36,605 nucleotides of DNA, taken from contig NZ_KV757604.1 in NCBI RefSeq assembly GCF_001712795.1, positions 710 through 37,314 on the forward strand, in the 5' to 3' direction. The stretch is from Nostoc sp. KVJ20. Lineage in GTDB: Bacteria; Cyanobacteriota; Cyanobacteriia; Cyanobacteriales; Nostocaceae. The position numbers were made by a program, and so were the translations under genes. The notes under the pieces were generated by a model. It worked only from the letters and a program-made list of their open reading frames with translations. It was not told the DNA's origin and did not search any database. Each line of letters starts with the position of its first letter. The first letter of the stretch is position 1. Shown in pieces: positions 8,371-17,120 of the stretch.

Positions 8371-8391
8371 TTTGTCATTTGTCATTTGTCA
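8371..8391. repeat. STRR (TTTGTCA)3
   Basis: Three perfect tandem copies of the heptamer TTTGTCA lie just upstream of the DUF1338 start codon. The unit is the reverse complement of the ATGACAA units in the 27245-27340 tract. Confidence 0.7.
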
Positions 8392-8494
8392 AGGAAGGGT
8401 CAAAAGTTAGGAAATCTCCTTCTGCACCCTATTTCCCACTCTCTTCATCTTTTAATACCAGTTAAATTAATGATTGCAACACATCCTTGGGTAA

Positions 8495-8514
8495 AGACGC
8501 GATGAATCGCGTCT
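8495..8514. repeat. Palindromic dispersed repeat between aminotransferase and DUF1338 gene
   Basis: A perfect 9-bp stem (AGACGCGAT / ATCGCGTCT) closes on a 2-nt loop, with flanking GTAA/CTAC. Copies of this AGACGCGAT palindrome are common in cyanobacterial genomes. On the minus-strand transcript it would form a hairpin 11 bp past the aminotransferase stop, so it might attenuate or stabilise the mRNA leading into the DUF1338 gene. No T-run follows. Confidence 0.6.
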
Positions 8515-8525
8515 CTACAAATGGT

Positions 8526-9875
8526 CTATTTGTCGCATTCTTTTTTCAAATTGGTATAAGAACTTAAAATCTCGCTGATAATCTGAAGGGCGATTTTAAT
8601 TTGGTCGCTGTCGATAACTAGAGGTGGACAGAAGCGAATTGCTGCTTTACCGCAACCTAGTAATAATAAACCTCGTAAAAAAGCTTCTTGGATAATGCGA
8701 TCGCGCAATTTATGATTGAGATTACCCTGTTCATCCAATAAATCTACCGCTACCATCAAACCTTTACCTCGTGGCAACGATACTCTGGGATATTTTTGAT
8801 GCAACTCGGTAAGACTAGCTTGTAATAATTCTCCCATCTGGGTAGCGTTGGTCATCAAACCACTTTCTAGCAGTCGCAGTGTGGCAATACCAGCAGCACA
8901 AGCTACAGGATTACCGCCAAATGTAGTAGCGTGAGAACCGGGAGGCCAAGTCATTAACTCTGGTCTGGCAAGTATCGCTCCTAATGGCATACCACTAGCG
9001 ATACCTTTAGCAGTAGTAATGATATCAGGCATCACACCCCAATGCTCGATCGCAAATAGACGACCAGTCCGCCCCATCCCTGCTTGTACTTCATCCACTA
9101 CCATCAGAATACCGTGGCGATCGCAAATCTCCCGAATCCGTTGCAAAAAACCATCTTCGGGGACGATATATCCACCTTCTCCCTGAATCGGTTCGACTAC
9201 GATCGCCGCGACTTCTTGCGGTGGTAAAATAGTCGTGAATAGCTGTTGTTCCAGGTAATCTAAGCTAGCGTGAGTGCCGTAGGGGATATGAGTAACCCCA
9301 GGAACTAAAGGCCCAAAGTTAGCTCGCTGCACTGCTTTGGAACCAGTGAGAGACATTGCTCCATAAGTGCGTCCGTGAAATGCACCTAAGAATGCCACGA
9401 TTAGCGATCGCTTGGTGTAATATCGAGCTAGTTTAATCGCTCCTTCGTTGGATTCTGCCCCGGAATTGGTGAAAAATATTCTTGCGGGAAACCCAGTATC
9501 ACTGTGTGGCTGGGGAAAGGGAGCGCGAATTGCCAATTGTTCCGCTAGTTCCACCATCGGCTCATAATAAAAATCTGTCCCTGACATGTGCAGCAAACGC
9601 GCCGACTGTTCTTGAATCGCTTTGACGACTTCCGGGTGGGCGTGTCCGGTGGCGGTAACGGCAATACCTGCGGTCATATCCAGAAATACATTGCCATCCA
9701 CATCTTCTACCATACAGCCCTGACCGCGAGATACAACTAACGGGTAATCGCGGGTATAAGAAGGGGAAGTTACGGCGCGATCGCGTTGTACAATTGCTTG
9801 AGCGCGAGGCCCAGGTAAAGAAGTTATTAAATGGGGTATACGAGGTAAATTTAAGTTAATAGGTATACTTAACAT
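8526..9875 (-). CDS. Class III PLP aminotransferase (acetylornithine/4-aminobutyrate type)
   Basis: A 449-aa fold-type I PLP enzyme. The PLP lysine is K290 in TTAKGIASGMPLGA; the aspartate contacting the pyridine is in VVDEVQAGMGRTG; phosphate contacts are in FFTNSGAESNE; EPIQGEGGY is present. The N-terminal segment LPGPRAQAIVQRDRAVTSPS followed by RDYPLVVSRGQG resembles the archaeal-type acetylornithine-like aminotransferase/racemase group rather than ArgD. I use ATG 9875; a TTG at 9887 would add four residues. It should use an omega- or alpha-amino donor; with the 2-oxoadipate-type gene next downstream, lysine or 2-aminoadipate is a reasonable candidate. 4-Aminobutyrate or ornithine remain possible. 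Confidence 0.85.
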   Translation of the reverse strand: MLSIPINLNLPRIPHLITSLPGPRAQAIVQRDRAVTSPSYTRDYPLVVSRGQGCMVEDVDGNVFLDMTAGIAVTATGHAHPEVVKAIQEQSARLLHMSGTDFYYEPMVELAEQLAIRAPFPQPHSDTGFPARIFFTNSGAESNEGAIKLARYYTKRSLIVAFLGAFHGRTYGAMSLTGSKAVQRANFGPLVPGVTHIPYGTHASLDYLEQQLFTTILPPQEVAAIVVEPIQGEGGYIVPEDGFLQRIREICDRHGILMVVDEVQAGMGRTGRLFAIEHWGVMPDIITTAKGIASGMPLGAILARPELMTWPPGSHATTFGGNPVACAAGIATLRLLESGLMTNATQMGELLQASLTELHQKYPRVSLPRGKGLMVAVDLLDEQGNLNHKLRDRIIQEAFLRGLLLLGCGKAAIRFCPPLVIDSDQIKIALQIISEILSSYTNLKKECDK

Positions 9876-10198
9876 AATTTTTTTCAATTTTTTAAAGATT
9901 ACTGATGATTAAACGCTAAAGCTTGATTGCTTACAGTAGCATTTGATTCCATTGGTGTAGAAATTACGCATTTACCGAAAAAGCTTCATAGTAAAGATTT
10001 TCGTATTTTGTAAGACTTTGCCCGTTTTTATAACACAACTTTTGCGATCGCGTCATATTATATTTTTTGAAGCATAACAGCTTCACTATTAGATGTCAGG
10101 GTGCAAGCTACAGAACATTTGTTGAGAGAATCTGTACTACATCCACAGGAGAATGGCTATATGCAAAAATTAATACAAGTCTCTGAGATAATTAACCA
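9876..10198. other. Intergenic region upstream of aminotransferase
   Basis: It should hold the aminotransferase promoter (minus) and the former promoter of the kinase remnant (plus). No ORF longer than a few codons, RNA or repeat array is seen, apart from one HIP1-like GCGATCGC at about 10044. Confidence 0.5.
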
Positions 10199-10360
10199 AT
10201 GACTTGGGCATCTGGACAAAAGTTACACCGCGATCGGTATGAAATTAAACAAGATTTAAGACAGGAAAACTTCGCTATTACTTATCTTGCGGAGAATCAG
10301 GATGGCAAGAATGTTGTAATTAAAACATTGGATTGCAATTTACTTAATCCATTTAAATAG
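10199..10360 (+). pseudogene. Truncated Ser/Thr protein kinase N-terminus
   Basis: A 53-codon frame starting with MTWASGQKLHRDRYEI, then FAITYLAENQDGKNVVIKTL and a stop. This matches the opening of cyanobacterial Hanks-type Ser/Thr kinases (MxWxxGxxLxxRYxI, Gly-loop, VxIKTL with the ATP-binding lysine). The Gly-rich loop is degraded (DLRQENFAIT instead of a G.GGFG pattern), and everything after the lysine strand is missing. I read it as a remnant left by deletion or recombination, next to a toxin-antitoxin pair. Confidence 0.7.
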
Positions 10361-10466
10361 GCGATGCACTAGGGCGTATACTTGCCAAACACAAAAACCG
10401 CAATCGACATTAGATAATATATAAATCAATACCCAGTTTTTGAACCTTGTAAACACAGGGCCAATA

Positions 10467-10739
10467 ATGACTACTAAGGAACAAATTAATCAAGAACTAG
10501 AAAAATTACCTGAACCCTTATTACAGGAAATTTTAGACTTTGTGCAATTTTTGCAAGCCAAATATCAAACAAACAGCATATCTTCAGATAGCCAATCTGC
10601 TCAGATGCTTACAACAGAGCATACCTTAACAGGTTCTACTGCTGAAGATTTATTAGAATTTGTCGGCAGTTGGGAAGGTTCAGATATTAGAGAATGCCTG
10701 CAACTAGTTCATGACAGTCGGATGCCTCTAGAATTTTAA
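10467..10739 (+). CDS. DUF2281-type antitoxin
   Basis: A 90-aa protein starting MTTKEQINQELEKLPEP, continuing LLQEILDFVQFLQAKYQ: the DUF2281 signature (helical, xxLPExxLxEVLDFVxFL). The C-terminal half, with EDLLEFVGSWEGSD, is typical of the toxin-binding tail of cyanobacterial antitoxins. The ATG at 10467 is chosen over a TTG at 10440. It precedes a PIN-domain gene by 2 bp, so the two are surely co-translated. It should neutralise the PIN toxin and probably autoregulate the pair. The DNA-binding mode is not visible from sequence. Confidence 0.8.
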   Translation: MTTKEQINQELEKLPEPLLQEILDFVQFLQAKYQTNSISSDSQSAQMLTTEHTLTGSTAEDLLEFVGSWEGSDIRECLQLVHDSRMPLEF

Positions 10740-10741
10740 TT

Positions 10742-11185
10742 ATGTATCTACTAGATACTAATCACTGTTCTTTCTTGATGGAAGGTGTGCCTAGCGTTGT
10801 AAATCACTTGCGATCGCTTGGTCAGGTACAATTAGCAACCAGTGTTATTGTTGCTGGTGAGTTGCACTTTATGGCACAAAACTCACATCAAAAAGCTGCT
10901 AATTTAATAAAAATTAATGCATTTCTCAAACGAATTAACCTATACGGGATCGACAAAGAAACAACAGAAATCTACGGTGATTTTAAATCAGAAATTATCA
11001 AACAATTCGGCCCAAAAGAAAAAAATAAACGTAAAACAACCAAACTAAATACCATAGGCATTAGTGAAAATGACCTCTGGATAGCTGCTACAGTTTTACG
11101 TCATTCATTGACTCTTGTTTCATCTGATAGCGACTTTGAGCGAATGCGACAAGTAAGAGAAATTTCTTGGGAAAGTTGGGTGTAA
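10742..11185 (+). CDS. PIN-domain ribonuclease toxin (VapC-like)
   Basis: A 147-aa PIN-domain protein. The four acidic positions expected for a metal-dependent RNase are visible: D5 in MYLLDTNHCS, E40 in VAGELHF, and the two Asp of NDLWIAAT and SSDSDF. VapC toxins cleave tRNA or rRNA to stop translation. The insert KEKNKRKTTKLNTIG before the third acidic residue is basic and seen in other cyanobacterial members. It forms a type II toxin-antitoxin pair with the DUF2281 gene 2 bp upstream. The target RNA is unknown. Confidence 0.88.
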   Translation: MYLLDTNHCSFLMEGVPSVVNHLRSLGQVQLATSVIVAGELHFMAQNSHQKAANLIKINAFLKRINLYGIDKETTEIYGDFKSEIIKQFGPKEKNKRKTTKLNTIGISENDLWIAATVLRHSLTLVSSDSDFERMRQVREISWESWV

Positions 11186-11319
11186 ATTAAACAGGTTAAA
11201 AAAACAGCTAATTTACACCTACTCAATTAATTCAAAAACTTCTCCACACATCTCACAAATATTTCCACACCCATTCCCAACGCCGTACTTGTAGAAAATA
11301 TTCCCCATTCCTATCCCCT

Positions 11320-11910
11320 CTATCGAAACCACCAGCTTCCCCTATTGTTGTAGAACTGAAACCGTCCAAAGCCAAGAAATTGACCATGAGATTTTTCACC
11401 TACAGGAAATGCTGTGACACCCAATAAGTAGACACCAGAAAAGCTGGGATTACTCACAGGGCGGAGGGCGATTGTAATTGTCTGTCCCGGAATCACAGGT
11501 GGGTCAAAGTTTACAATAACCGTGCGTGTCTTGCGCTCGTTTGTGACTGGGCCTAGTTTCAGTTGGGTTTCTTTGCGTAGGCGTAGCCCGCCGTAGGCAT
11601 CGCGTGTTCCGACAAATGCGCGGGTATCATTAAGGTCATAGCGGATGTTTTCTGCTCCCTCTTTTTGTGCGATCGTTACCTTTTGGAGGGATTCTCCAGC
11701 ATTCTCCGGCACATTGATGGTGAAATAGTAAGTTGCGCCCCAAACGTTCACATCTTTGTAAGTAGTTGTCGCATCAACAAGTTTCGGCGGTTGGACAAAA
11801 TAGACTATGCCATCTCTGAGTTGCACAGCTTGAGTCACCGGAACCGAAACTGCTCCAATGCCTATTGCTAACGAGAGTGTTATCTTAAACAAAGTTGCAA
11901 CGCGCATCAT
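11320..11910 (-). CDS. DUF2808 exported protein
   Basis: A 196-aa secreted or lumenal protein with a Sec signal (MMRVATLFKITLSLAIGIGA, cut probably after PVTQA). The mature region is beta-rich and matches the cyanobacterial DUF2808 family: FVQPPKLVDATTTY, YYFTINVPENAGESLQKVTI, and the tail VYLLGVTAFPVGEKS with GFGRFQFY. No molecular function is known to me. Odd point: residues 103-112 (RDAYGGLRLR) are encoded by a 29-bp dispersed repeat (11575-11603) that keeps the frame. It is downstream of and co-directional with the DoxX gene, 19 bp apart, so they may share a transcript. Confidence 0.87.
   Translation of the reverse strand: MMRVATLFKITLSLAIGIGAVSVPVTQAVQLRDGIVYFVQPPKLVDATTTYKDVNVWGATYYFTINVPENAGESLQKVTIAQKEGAENIRYDLNDTRAFVGTRDAYGGLRLRKETQLKLGPVTNERKTRTVIVNFDPPVIPGQTITIALRPVSNPSFSGVYLLGVTAFPVGEKSHGQFLGFGRFQFYNNRGSWWFR
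11575..11603. repeat. Small dispersed repeat inside DUF2808 gene
   Basis: The sequence contains GCGTAGGCGTAGCCCGCCGT followed by AGGCATCGC, an element I know as a common small dispersed repeat in Nostoc/Anabaena genomes. It lies in frame inside the coding sequence. Confidence 0.7.
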
Positions 11911-11929
11911 TTAAATATAAAAAACGCAC

Positions 11930-12367
11930 TCAATCCAATTCTAGTTCTTTAGGAATAAGTGACTTGGGGATAATAGAAGCTTGTTTTTCCCCAAACGAAG
12001 GTTTTGTGTACCACCAAGCCCAAGCAATTAAAACAGCTTGGAAGGGAAGTCTAACTACGTGTACCCAAGGTGAGTTTGGTATATGTTCTAGCTGAATATG
12101 ATTAACCGCCATGTTGATATTGGCTGGGAAAACCGCAATAAAAAGAGCAATCAGTCCCCAAGCAGCAGCTTGACTTACAGGCGGGACTAATAACCCAATA
12201 CCACCCAAAATTTCATAAAAGCCACTGAGATAAACTAATCCTAAAGGATAAGGAAGTTGCGGTGGCATAATTTTGACGTATGGTTCTGGAATCACAAAAT
12301 GTGTCACTCCAACCACAATGATGGATATGGCAAGGACAACACGTAAGATTTCTTTATACTTCTTCAT
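11930..12367 (-). CDS. DoxX-like membrane protein
   Basis: A 145-aa protein with four predicted membrane helices: VVLAISIIVVGVTHFVI, then YPLGLVYLSGFYEILGGIGL, AAAWGLIALFIAVFP and PFQAVLIAWAWWY. This is the DoxX/DoxD-like pattern, including GVTHFVIPEPYVKIMPP after helix 1. Start ATG 12367 (MKKYKEIL) has TTGGAG 7 bp upstream; an upstream ATG at 12418 would add a non-membrane leader and lacks a ribosome site. DoxX relatives are linked to redox or sulfur metabolism, but this short form has no assigned role. It diverges from the short-chain dehydrogenase gene. Confidence 0.82.
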   Translation of the reverse strand: MKKYKEILRVVLAISIIVVGVTHFVIPEPYVKIMPPQLPYPLGLVYLSGFYEILGGIGLLVPPVSQAAAWGLIALFIAVFPANINMAVNHIQLEHIPNSPWVHVVRLPFQAVLIAWAWWYTKPSFGEKQASIIPKSLIPKELELD

Positions 12368-12490
12368 TAGAATTCTCCAAGAAAACCTGCCCTTTGAGGA
12401 CGGGGAGGGAATGCACAAAAAGCGCTAAAGGGCATTGTCATTATCTAGACAAGCTGACGCTGGTTTTAAATTTACCAAATGCTGGCGATA

Positions 12491-12530
12491 GCTGCGCCAA
12501 CGAGACGCTGCGCGAACGACAACGCGCTAT
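12491..12530. repeat. Dispersed GC-rich repeat in divergent spacer
   Basis: The segment around GCTGCGCCAACGAGACGCTG, then CGCGAACG and ACAACGCGCTAT, looks like a Nostoc-type small dispersed repeat. It stands out from the AT-rich flanks and lies between the DoxX-like and dehydrogenase genes. Confidence 0.55.
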
Positions 12531-12563
12531 CTTGAAAAATGAACTTTCAAGTATGCGAAACTG

Positions 12564-13259
12564 ATGAAAGGCAAGCAAGTTTTACTCACAGGTGGTACTG
12601 GTGGACTAGGTTTAGGTGTGACACCAGTGATTCTCGCCCAAGGTGCAGAGGTGACAATTCCTTATCGGAATATCAAAGATGTTGAACGCCTCAAGAGCAT
12701 TCTTTCACCTACTGATTTTGCCAAACTTTCCTTTGTCCCCTCTAATCTGGAGGAAGAAGCTTCGGTAGAAAATCTCATCAACCACATAGGACGGGTGGAT
12801 GTGTTAATTCATTTGGTAGGTGGCTTTTCGATGGGGAAAACCCATGAATATAGTTTTTCCAGTTGGAAACACGAATTAGATATCAACTTGAATACTACTT
12901 TCTTGACTTGCAAATATAGCCTGAAAAAAATGTTGGAACATGGCTATGGACGTATTGTCACAGTAGGTTCTAAAGCAGCTGTGGAACCTGCTGGGCAATT
13001 TGCAGCATATTCCGCTGCTAAAGCTGGTGTGGTAGCTTTGACACAAGCGATCGCAGATGAAACTAAAGGTACTAATATCACCGCTAATGTTGTCCTTCCC
13101 AGCGTCATTGATACCCCCAACAACCGTAAAGCAATGGGTGCAGAAAATGCTGACAAATGGGTTAAACCTGAATCTTTGGCGCAAATAATTTGTTTTTTAG
13201 GTTCAGAAGCAGCTAAAGATATTCGAGGTGCAGCAATTCCTGTCTACGGCAATATTTAG
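12564..13259 (+). CDS. Short-chain dehydrogenase/reductase (SDR)
   Basis: A 231-aa classical SDR oxidoreductase. The NAD(P) Rossmann motif is TGGTGGLG at residues 9-16, after MKGKQVLL. The catalytic triad region is VTVGSKAAVE (Ser) and AAYSAAKAG (Tyr-x-x-x-Lys). The structural Asn-containing segment LDINLNTTFLTCKYSLKKML is present, and the tail ANVVLPSVIDTP is typical. The substrate cannot be told. The first strand is followed by IPYRN rather than a clear Asp, which leans towards NADP, but this is a weak inference. It diverges from the DoxX gene. The same strand then runs into a heptamer repeat tract. Confidence 0.88.
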   Translation: MKGKQVLLTGGTGGLGLGVTPVILAQGAEVTIPYRNIKDVERLKSILSPTDFAKLSFVPSNLEEEASVENLINHIGRVDVLIHLVGGFSMGKTHEYSFSSWKHELDINLNTTFLTCKYSLKKMLEHGYGRIVTVGSKAAVEPAGQFAAYSAAKAGVVALTQAIADETKGTNITANVVLPSVIDTPNNRKAMGAENADKWVKPESLAQIICFLGSEAAKDIRGAAIPVYGNI

Positions 13260-13403
13260 TTGATTCCAATAGTCTTTGTTGAAAATGTTACCGACAGGCT
13301 TATTTTAAAGCAAAAGTTAGCAAGGCAAAGAGAAGATGACAACTTATTTGTTGATTGGAAAAAAGGGATGAAAGGGGAGTGGGAAGTGGTGCATATTAAA
13401 ATT

Positions 13404-13448
13404 CCCTACTCCCTACTCCCTACTCCCTACTCCCTATTCCCTATTCCC
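13404..13448. repeat. STRR (CCCTACT)n
   Basis: Six tandem heptamers, four CCCTACT followed by two CCCTATT, end right at the stop codon of the deoxyhypusine-synthase-like gene (stop TAG at 13449-13451, minus). The tract occupies the gap between the convergent dehydrogenase and that gene. Confidence 0.85.
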
Positions 13449-14624
13449 CTAATGAGAATTTGGAATCAGCCGGCCACAGGGATAAGTCGCTGTTTGCTGT
13501 GAAGCACTTTCAGCAACCGCTGCTGGAACTTTATCCGATGGTTGAGTTTTGGCTGCTAGATAGTCTTTTTGCAGTTTCGCTAAAATGGCTTCTCGCCTGT
13601 CGTACACACGCTTCAGGGGACGAGGCTGGCATTTATTTAACACATACGCTGTTACCAGTGGTAGAGCGATCGTGCTATCGGTATAACAAACTATTGTGTT
13701 AGGTAACTCATCTGGGTCAATCTTACCCCAACTGACAGCTTCCGATGGGGTTGCTCCAGATAAACCGCCTGTATCTGGACGCGCATCGGTAAATTGTATA
13801 AAGTAATCGTGTCCTCGTTCTTCTAATCCTAAGACCTCGTGAAGTTGCGGTTGAGTTTGTAGCAAAAAATTCTTAGGGCTACCGCCACCGAGAATTACAG
13901 CCGCACTTTTACCTCCTGATTCACGGGCATTATATGCGATCGCTGCTGTCTCATTCACATCAATTGATGGATCTATCACCAATTGCGAACCCTCCAATGC
14001 TAAAGCCGCCACGTTCATCCCAATGGAACTATCTCCTGGAGAAGACGTATAAATCGGTACGCCATATTCATAAGCTGTAGCTAACAAGCAAGAATTCTGC
14101 ACACCCAATTGCTTTTCTACTTCTCGAACATATTTACCTAGTAAATGGTGAAACTCAGCCGTTCCCATCCGCTTCTGAAACGCTTCTCCTTGGAGAATTT
14201 TGCGAATGAACGCATCAGTTTCTAGCAGCACATCGTAACCAAAGATAATGTCATAAATGCGGATCGTGCCTTCTTGACGCAGTTTCACATCATCCAAAAA
14301 CGGATTACCAGCAAAGAGTTCAAAACCCAATCCGTAGTGCATATCGTGGTAAAGATTTGCACCAGTACTAATCATCCAGTCAATAAAGCCGTTGCGAATT
14401 AAGGGTGCAAGCGCTGAAACCCCGAATCCTGCTGGTGTCATCGCACCGGAAAGGCTAACTCCCACCGTGACGCCTTCCGTTAGCACATCACGACTCAGTA
14501 GTTGGCAGATTTCCCGCAACCGCGCTGAGTTGTAAGCGGTGAAGTATTGATCAATCAAATCCACCACATTGATATCATTTGATATAGGTGTGGGTGCGAT
14601 TTTTTGACCCAGATGTTTAGACAT
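13449..14624 (-). CDS. Deoxyhypusine synthase-like polyamine enzyme
   Basis: A 391-aa member of the deoxyhypusine synthase family. The NAD-binding segments STGANLYHD (87-95) and [13 protein letters not shown] (289-301) are present, as is [10 protein letters not shown]. The lysine that forms the imine with the aminobutyl group is K251 in [10 protein letters not shown], aligned with GGG...K in eukaryotic enzymes. Bacteria have no eIF5A, so bacterial members are thought to make homospermidine or a related polyamine by transferring the aminobutyl group to a small amine. The tail after about residue 360 is low-complexity ([15 protein letters not shown]) and looks divergent; the stop codon borders a heptamer repeat. 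The gene stands alone. Confidence 0.88.
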   Translation of the reverse strand: MSKHLGQKIAPTPISNDINVVDLIDQYFTAYNSARLREICQLLSRDVLTEGVTVGVSLSGAMTPAGFGVSALAPLIRNGFIDWMISTGANLYHDMHYGLGFELFAGNPFLDDVKLRQEGTIRIYDIIFGYDVLLETDAFIRKILQGEAFQKRMGTAEFHHLLGKYVREVEKQLGVQNSCLLATAYEYGVPIYTSSPGDSSIGMNVAALALEGSQLVIDPSIDVNETAAIAYNARESGGKSAAVILGGGSPKNFLLQTQPQLHEVLGLEERGHDYFIQFTDARPDTGGLSGATPSEAVSWGKIDPDELPNTIVCYTDSTIALPLVTAYVLNKCQPRPLKRVYDRREAILAKLQKDYLAAKTQPSDKVPAAVAESASQQTATYPCGRLIPNSH

Positions 14625-14816
14625 TTTGGCACTCCCGAACAGTAAACACGCCCGAATCTAATGTTATCTAGCTTTCAGCCAAAGTGACAGCAATACTTTT
14701 TGATCACTAACTTGAAAAAGCAAGTGGGGAGTAGGAAAAGAAAGCTTTTTCAGCCCTTTTAGGATTTTCCTCTTCAAGCTAAATTTTTGCTTCAGGTAGA
14801 GCTTGGCTTTGCTCTC

Positions 14817-15014
14817 ATGGAGTATTTGGAACTTGATGATGAGCCAGTCACCGCACCTTGGGCAATTTTGAGTGGAATGCCTTTGAGACATCCACGCTTA
14901 CAGAGTTTGAATGAGATGGAACGTCGAGCGATCGCTAACACTCGCCAAATTGTTCCATTTTCAGCCCGTTTCGCCTGGTTAGGCGCATTGCGTTCTTTAA
15001 GTTCAGGAGATTAG
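14817..15014 (+). CDS. Possible small hypothetical protein
   Basis: A 65-aa frame from ATG 14817: MEYLELDDEPVTAPWAILSG, MPLRHPRLQSLNEMERRAIA, ending in FAWLGALRSLSSGD. The composition is protein-like and it contains one HIP1 octamer. A TTG ten codons upstream is also possible. I do not recognise a family. It could be a small gene or the remnant of a longer one. Confidence 0.35.
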   Translation: MEYLELDDEPVTAPWAILSGMPLRHPRLQSLNEMERRAIANTRQIVPFSARFAWLGALRSLSSGD

Positions 15015-15088
15015 AGATGGCGTTATTTCTACCACTTCCCTGAATAATTACGAATTTTTATCATTATTAATAGCGATGAAGGTCTTGA

Positions 15089-17044
15089 TTAATTAGCCAA
15101 CTGCTGCTGTTTTAAAGGTATGATAATGACAAATGTTGTACCCTGATATGGAGATGAAATACATTCAAGGGTTCCATAATGATTTTTAGTCACAATTTGA
15201 TAACTAATTGACATACCCATTCCTGTACCTTTACCAATTGGTTTTGTAGTAAAGAAGGGATCAAAAATACGTTGTTTTATGTTTTCTGGTATACCCAGAC
15301 CATTGTCGGAAATCTTAATTGCAATCTGATTGTGATTAATTATTTCTGTACGAATCTGAATCACGCTAGGAAGTTGTCGGATCTGCTGTTTAGTGCGTTG
15401 CTCATCTCGTTCTTCTAAGGCATCAATAGCATTAGTTAAAATATTCATAAAGACTTGATTAAGTTGACCTGCATAACACTCAATTAGAGGTAAATTTCCA
15501 TACTCCTTAACAATTTCAATCCCTAGACAATTAGGTTTTGTTTTGAGGCGATTTTCTAAAATTAATAATGTACTATCAATTCCTTCATGAATATCAACTG
15601 CTTTATATTCAGCTTCATCTAGGCGAGAAAAATTTCGTAGAGAAAGGACAATTTCTCGAATACGCTCTGCTCCTATTTTTATTGAAGATAGAAGCTTCAG
15701 TAAATCTGCCATCAAAAAATCTAGGTCGATAGCCGCAATTTGTGATTGAATAACAGGAACAGGAGAAGGATAGTATTCTTGATATAAATTAATCAAATTT
15801 AGTAAGTTTTGAATGTAATCATGAGCAGGTGCAATATTGCCATAGATGAAGTTAACTGGATTATTGATTTCGTGAGCTACACCTGCTACTAGTTGTCCCA
15901 AAGAAGACATTTTTTCACTTTGGAGCATTTGGATTTGAGTGCGTTGTAATTCAAAGAGTGCTAACTCTAGTTGTTGAGTTTGTTGTCTGAGCTGCATTTC
16001 TGATTGTCGCAGTGCTTCTTCGGCAATTTTGCGATTGTCTGATTCAATGACCAGTCGCACGAAGTCAGTAATTGAGCCAATAAAACTTTCTTCTTCTAGT
16101 GTCCACTGACGCTGAGTTGCCAAATGTTCACAACAAACTACACCAATCACCTGCCCTTTAGACCAAATCCTGGCATCAAGCATCGAGGTAATTCCCAGTG
16201 GGGTCGTATAACTTGCAGAAAACTCCCAAGTACGAGGATCATTATGAACATCAGAAACTGCAATTACTTGTTCTTCCTTTAAAGCTTGAAAATACCTGGG
16301 GAAGTCGCAGAAAGATAATTCAAAACCATGACTGTGGCAATTATTCTCACGTTCATATAAGTCAATACATTGAATCCCTAGACCTTTTTCTGTGTATAAC
16401 CAAACACTTACACGTTCGACATCAAGACCTAAACTAGCCACTTCCGTTACATATTGGATGGCAATTTGAAAATCATCATGTTGTAGTTTTTCACTTTGCA
16501 CAAGTTGCTGTAGAGCATTGCTATGCCTGCGAAAGCGTTTCTCTGTTTCTTGGCGTTCATGAATTTCCTGTTCCAACTTATTCACTGTCTGACATAGTAA
16601 AGCAGTTTCAATTTTATTTTTGGAACCAATAAACCGAATTGAACCCACTAAAAATGAATTACCAACTTCATCAGAAAATAAGCTCTTTTTCGTAGAAATT
16701 ATCCGAGTTTCACCTTGGTAATCTGTGATTAATTGCTCATGTTCATCACTCAAGCCTGTGGTGAATATTTGTTCATCTCTCTCCCAAAAAGCATCGGCTT
16801 CTGTTTTACAGAAGAAATCATAATCGGACTTACCAATTAGTTCTGCACGTTCATATCCCATGAACTGGCACAAGGCATCATTAACAAACATCCAACTGTG
16901 TTGCCTGTCTTTGACAAATATCGGATCTGTAATGCTGTTAAAAAGACTCCACAGAAAAGCCTGAGAAGATTGTTGCGGAACAATGTCGAAAAATACCATC
17001 TTGCTTAATCCTGCAAGGTACTGACTTTCTTCTGAGCTACTCAT
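15089..17044 (-). CDS. PAS-GAF hybrid sensor histidine kinase
   Basis: A 651-aa soluble two-component sensor with no membrane segment. Order: PAS (about 35-140, with MFVNDALCQFMGYERAELIG), coiled coil (145-185), GAF (about 185-335, with VSVWLYTEKG and VIGVVCCEH), a second coiled coil (340-380), dimerisation domain with H391 in LVAGVAHEINNPVNF, and the ATPase domain with N-box VFMNILTNAIDALEE, G1 SDNGLGIPE, F-box FDPFFTTKP and G2 GKGTGMGMSISYQI. All catalytic residues are present. The PAS and GAF domains may bind a small molecule or chromophore; no canonical bilin cysteine motif was found. No response regulator is adjacent, so the partner is unknown. Confidence 0.92.
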   Translation of the reverse strand: MSSSEESQYLAGLSKMVFFDIVPQQSSQAFLWSLFNSITDPIFVKDRQHSWMFVNDALCQFMGYERAELIGKSDYDFFCKTEADAFWERDEQIFTTGLSDEHEQLITDYQGETRIISTKKSLFSDEVGNSFLVGSIRFIGSKNKIETALLCQTVNKLEQEIHERQETEKRFRRHSNALQQLVQSEKLQHDDFQIAIQYVTEVASLGLDVERVSVWLYTEKGLGIQCIDLYERENNCHSHGFELSFCDFPRYFQALKEEQVIAVSDVHNDPRTWEFSASYTTPLGITSMLDARIWSKGQVIGVVCCEHLATQRQWTLEEESFIGSITDFVRLVIESDNRKIAEEALRQSEMQLRQQTQQLELALFELQRTQIQMLQSEKMSSLGQLVAGVAHEINNPVNFIYGNIAPAHDYIQNLLNLINLYQEYYPSPVPVIQSQIAAIDLDFLMADLLKLLSSIKIGAERIREIVLSLRNFSRLDEAEYKAVDIHEGIDSTLLILENRLKTKPNCLGIEIVKEYGNLPLIECYAGQLNQVFMNILTNAIDALEERDEQRTKQQIRQLPSVIQIRTEIINHNQIAIKISDNGLGIPENIKQRIFDPFFTTKPIGKGTGMGMSISYQIVTKNHYGTLECISSPYQGTTFVIIIPLKQQQLAN

Positions 17045-17120
17045 CCCAAATCAGGGATAAGTAGCTCAGAAGATTGCCTAAGTTCTTCCTTAGTATGCCC
17101 AAAATGCCGTTTAATTTCCT

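Noticed and set aside
14664..14891. 75-codon minus-strand frame with a CPRCGDW motif
   Set aside because: The apparent zinc-ribbon is isolated; the rest is basic low-complexity sequence and it overlaps a better plus-strand frame.
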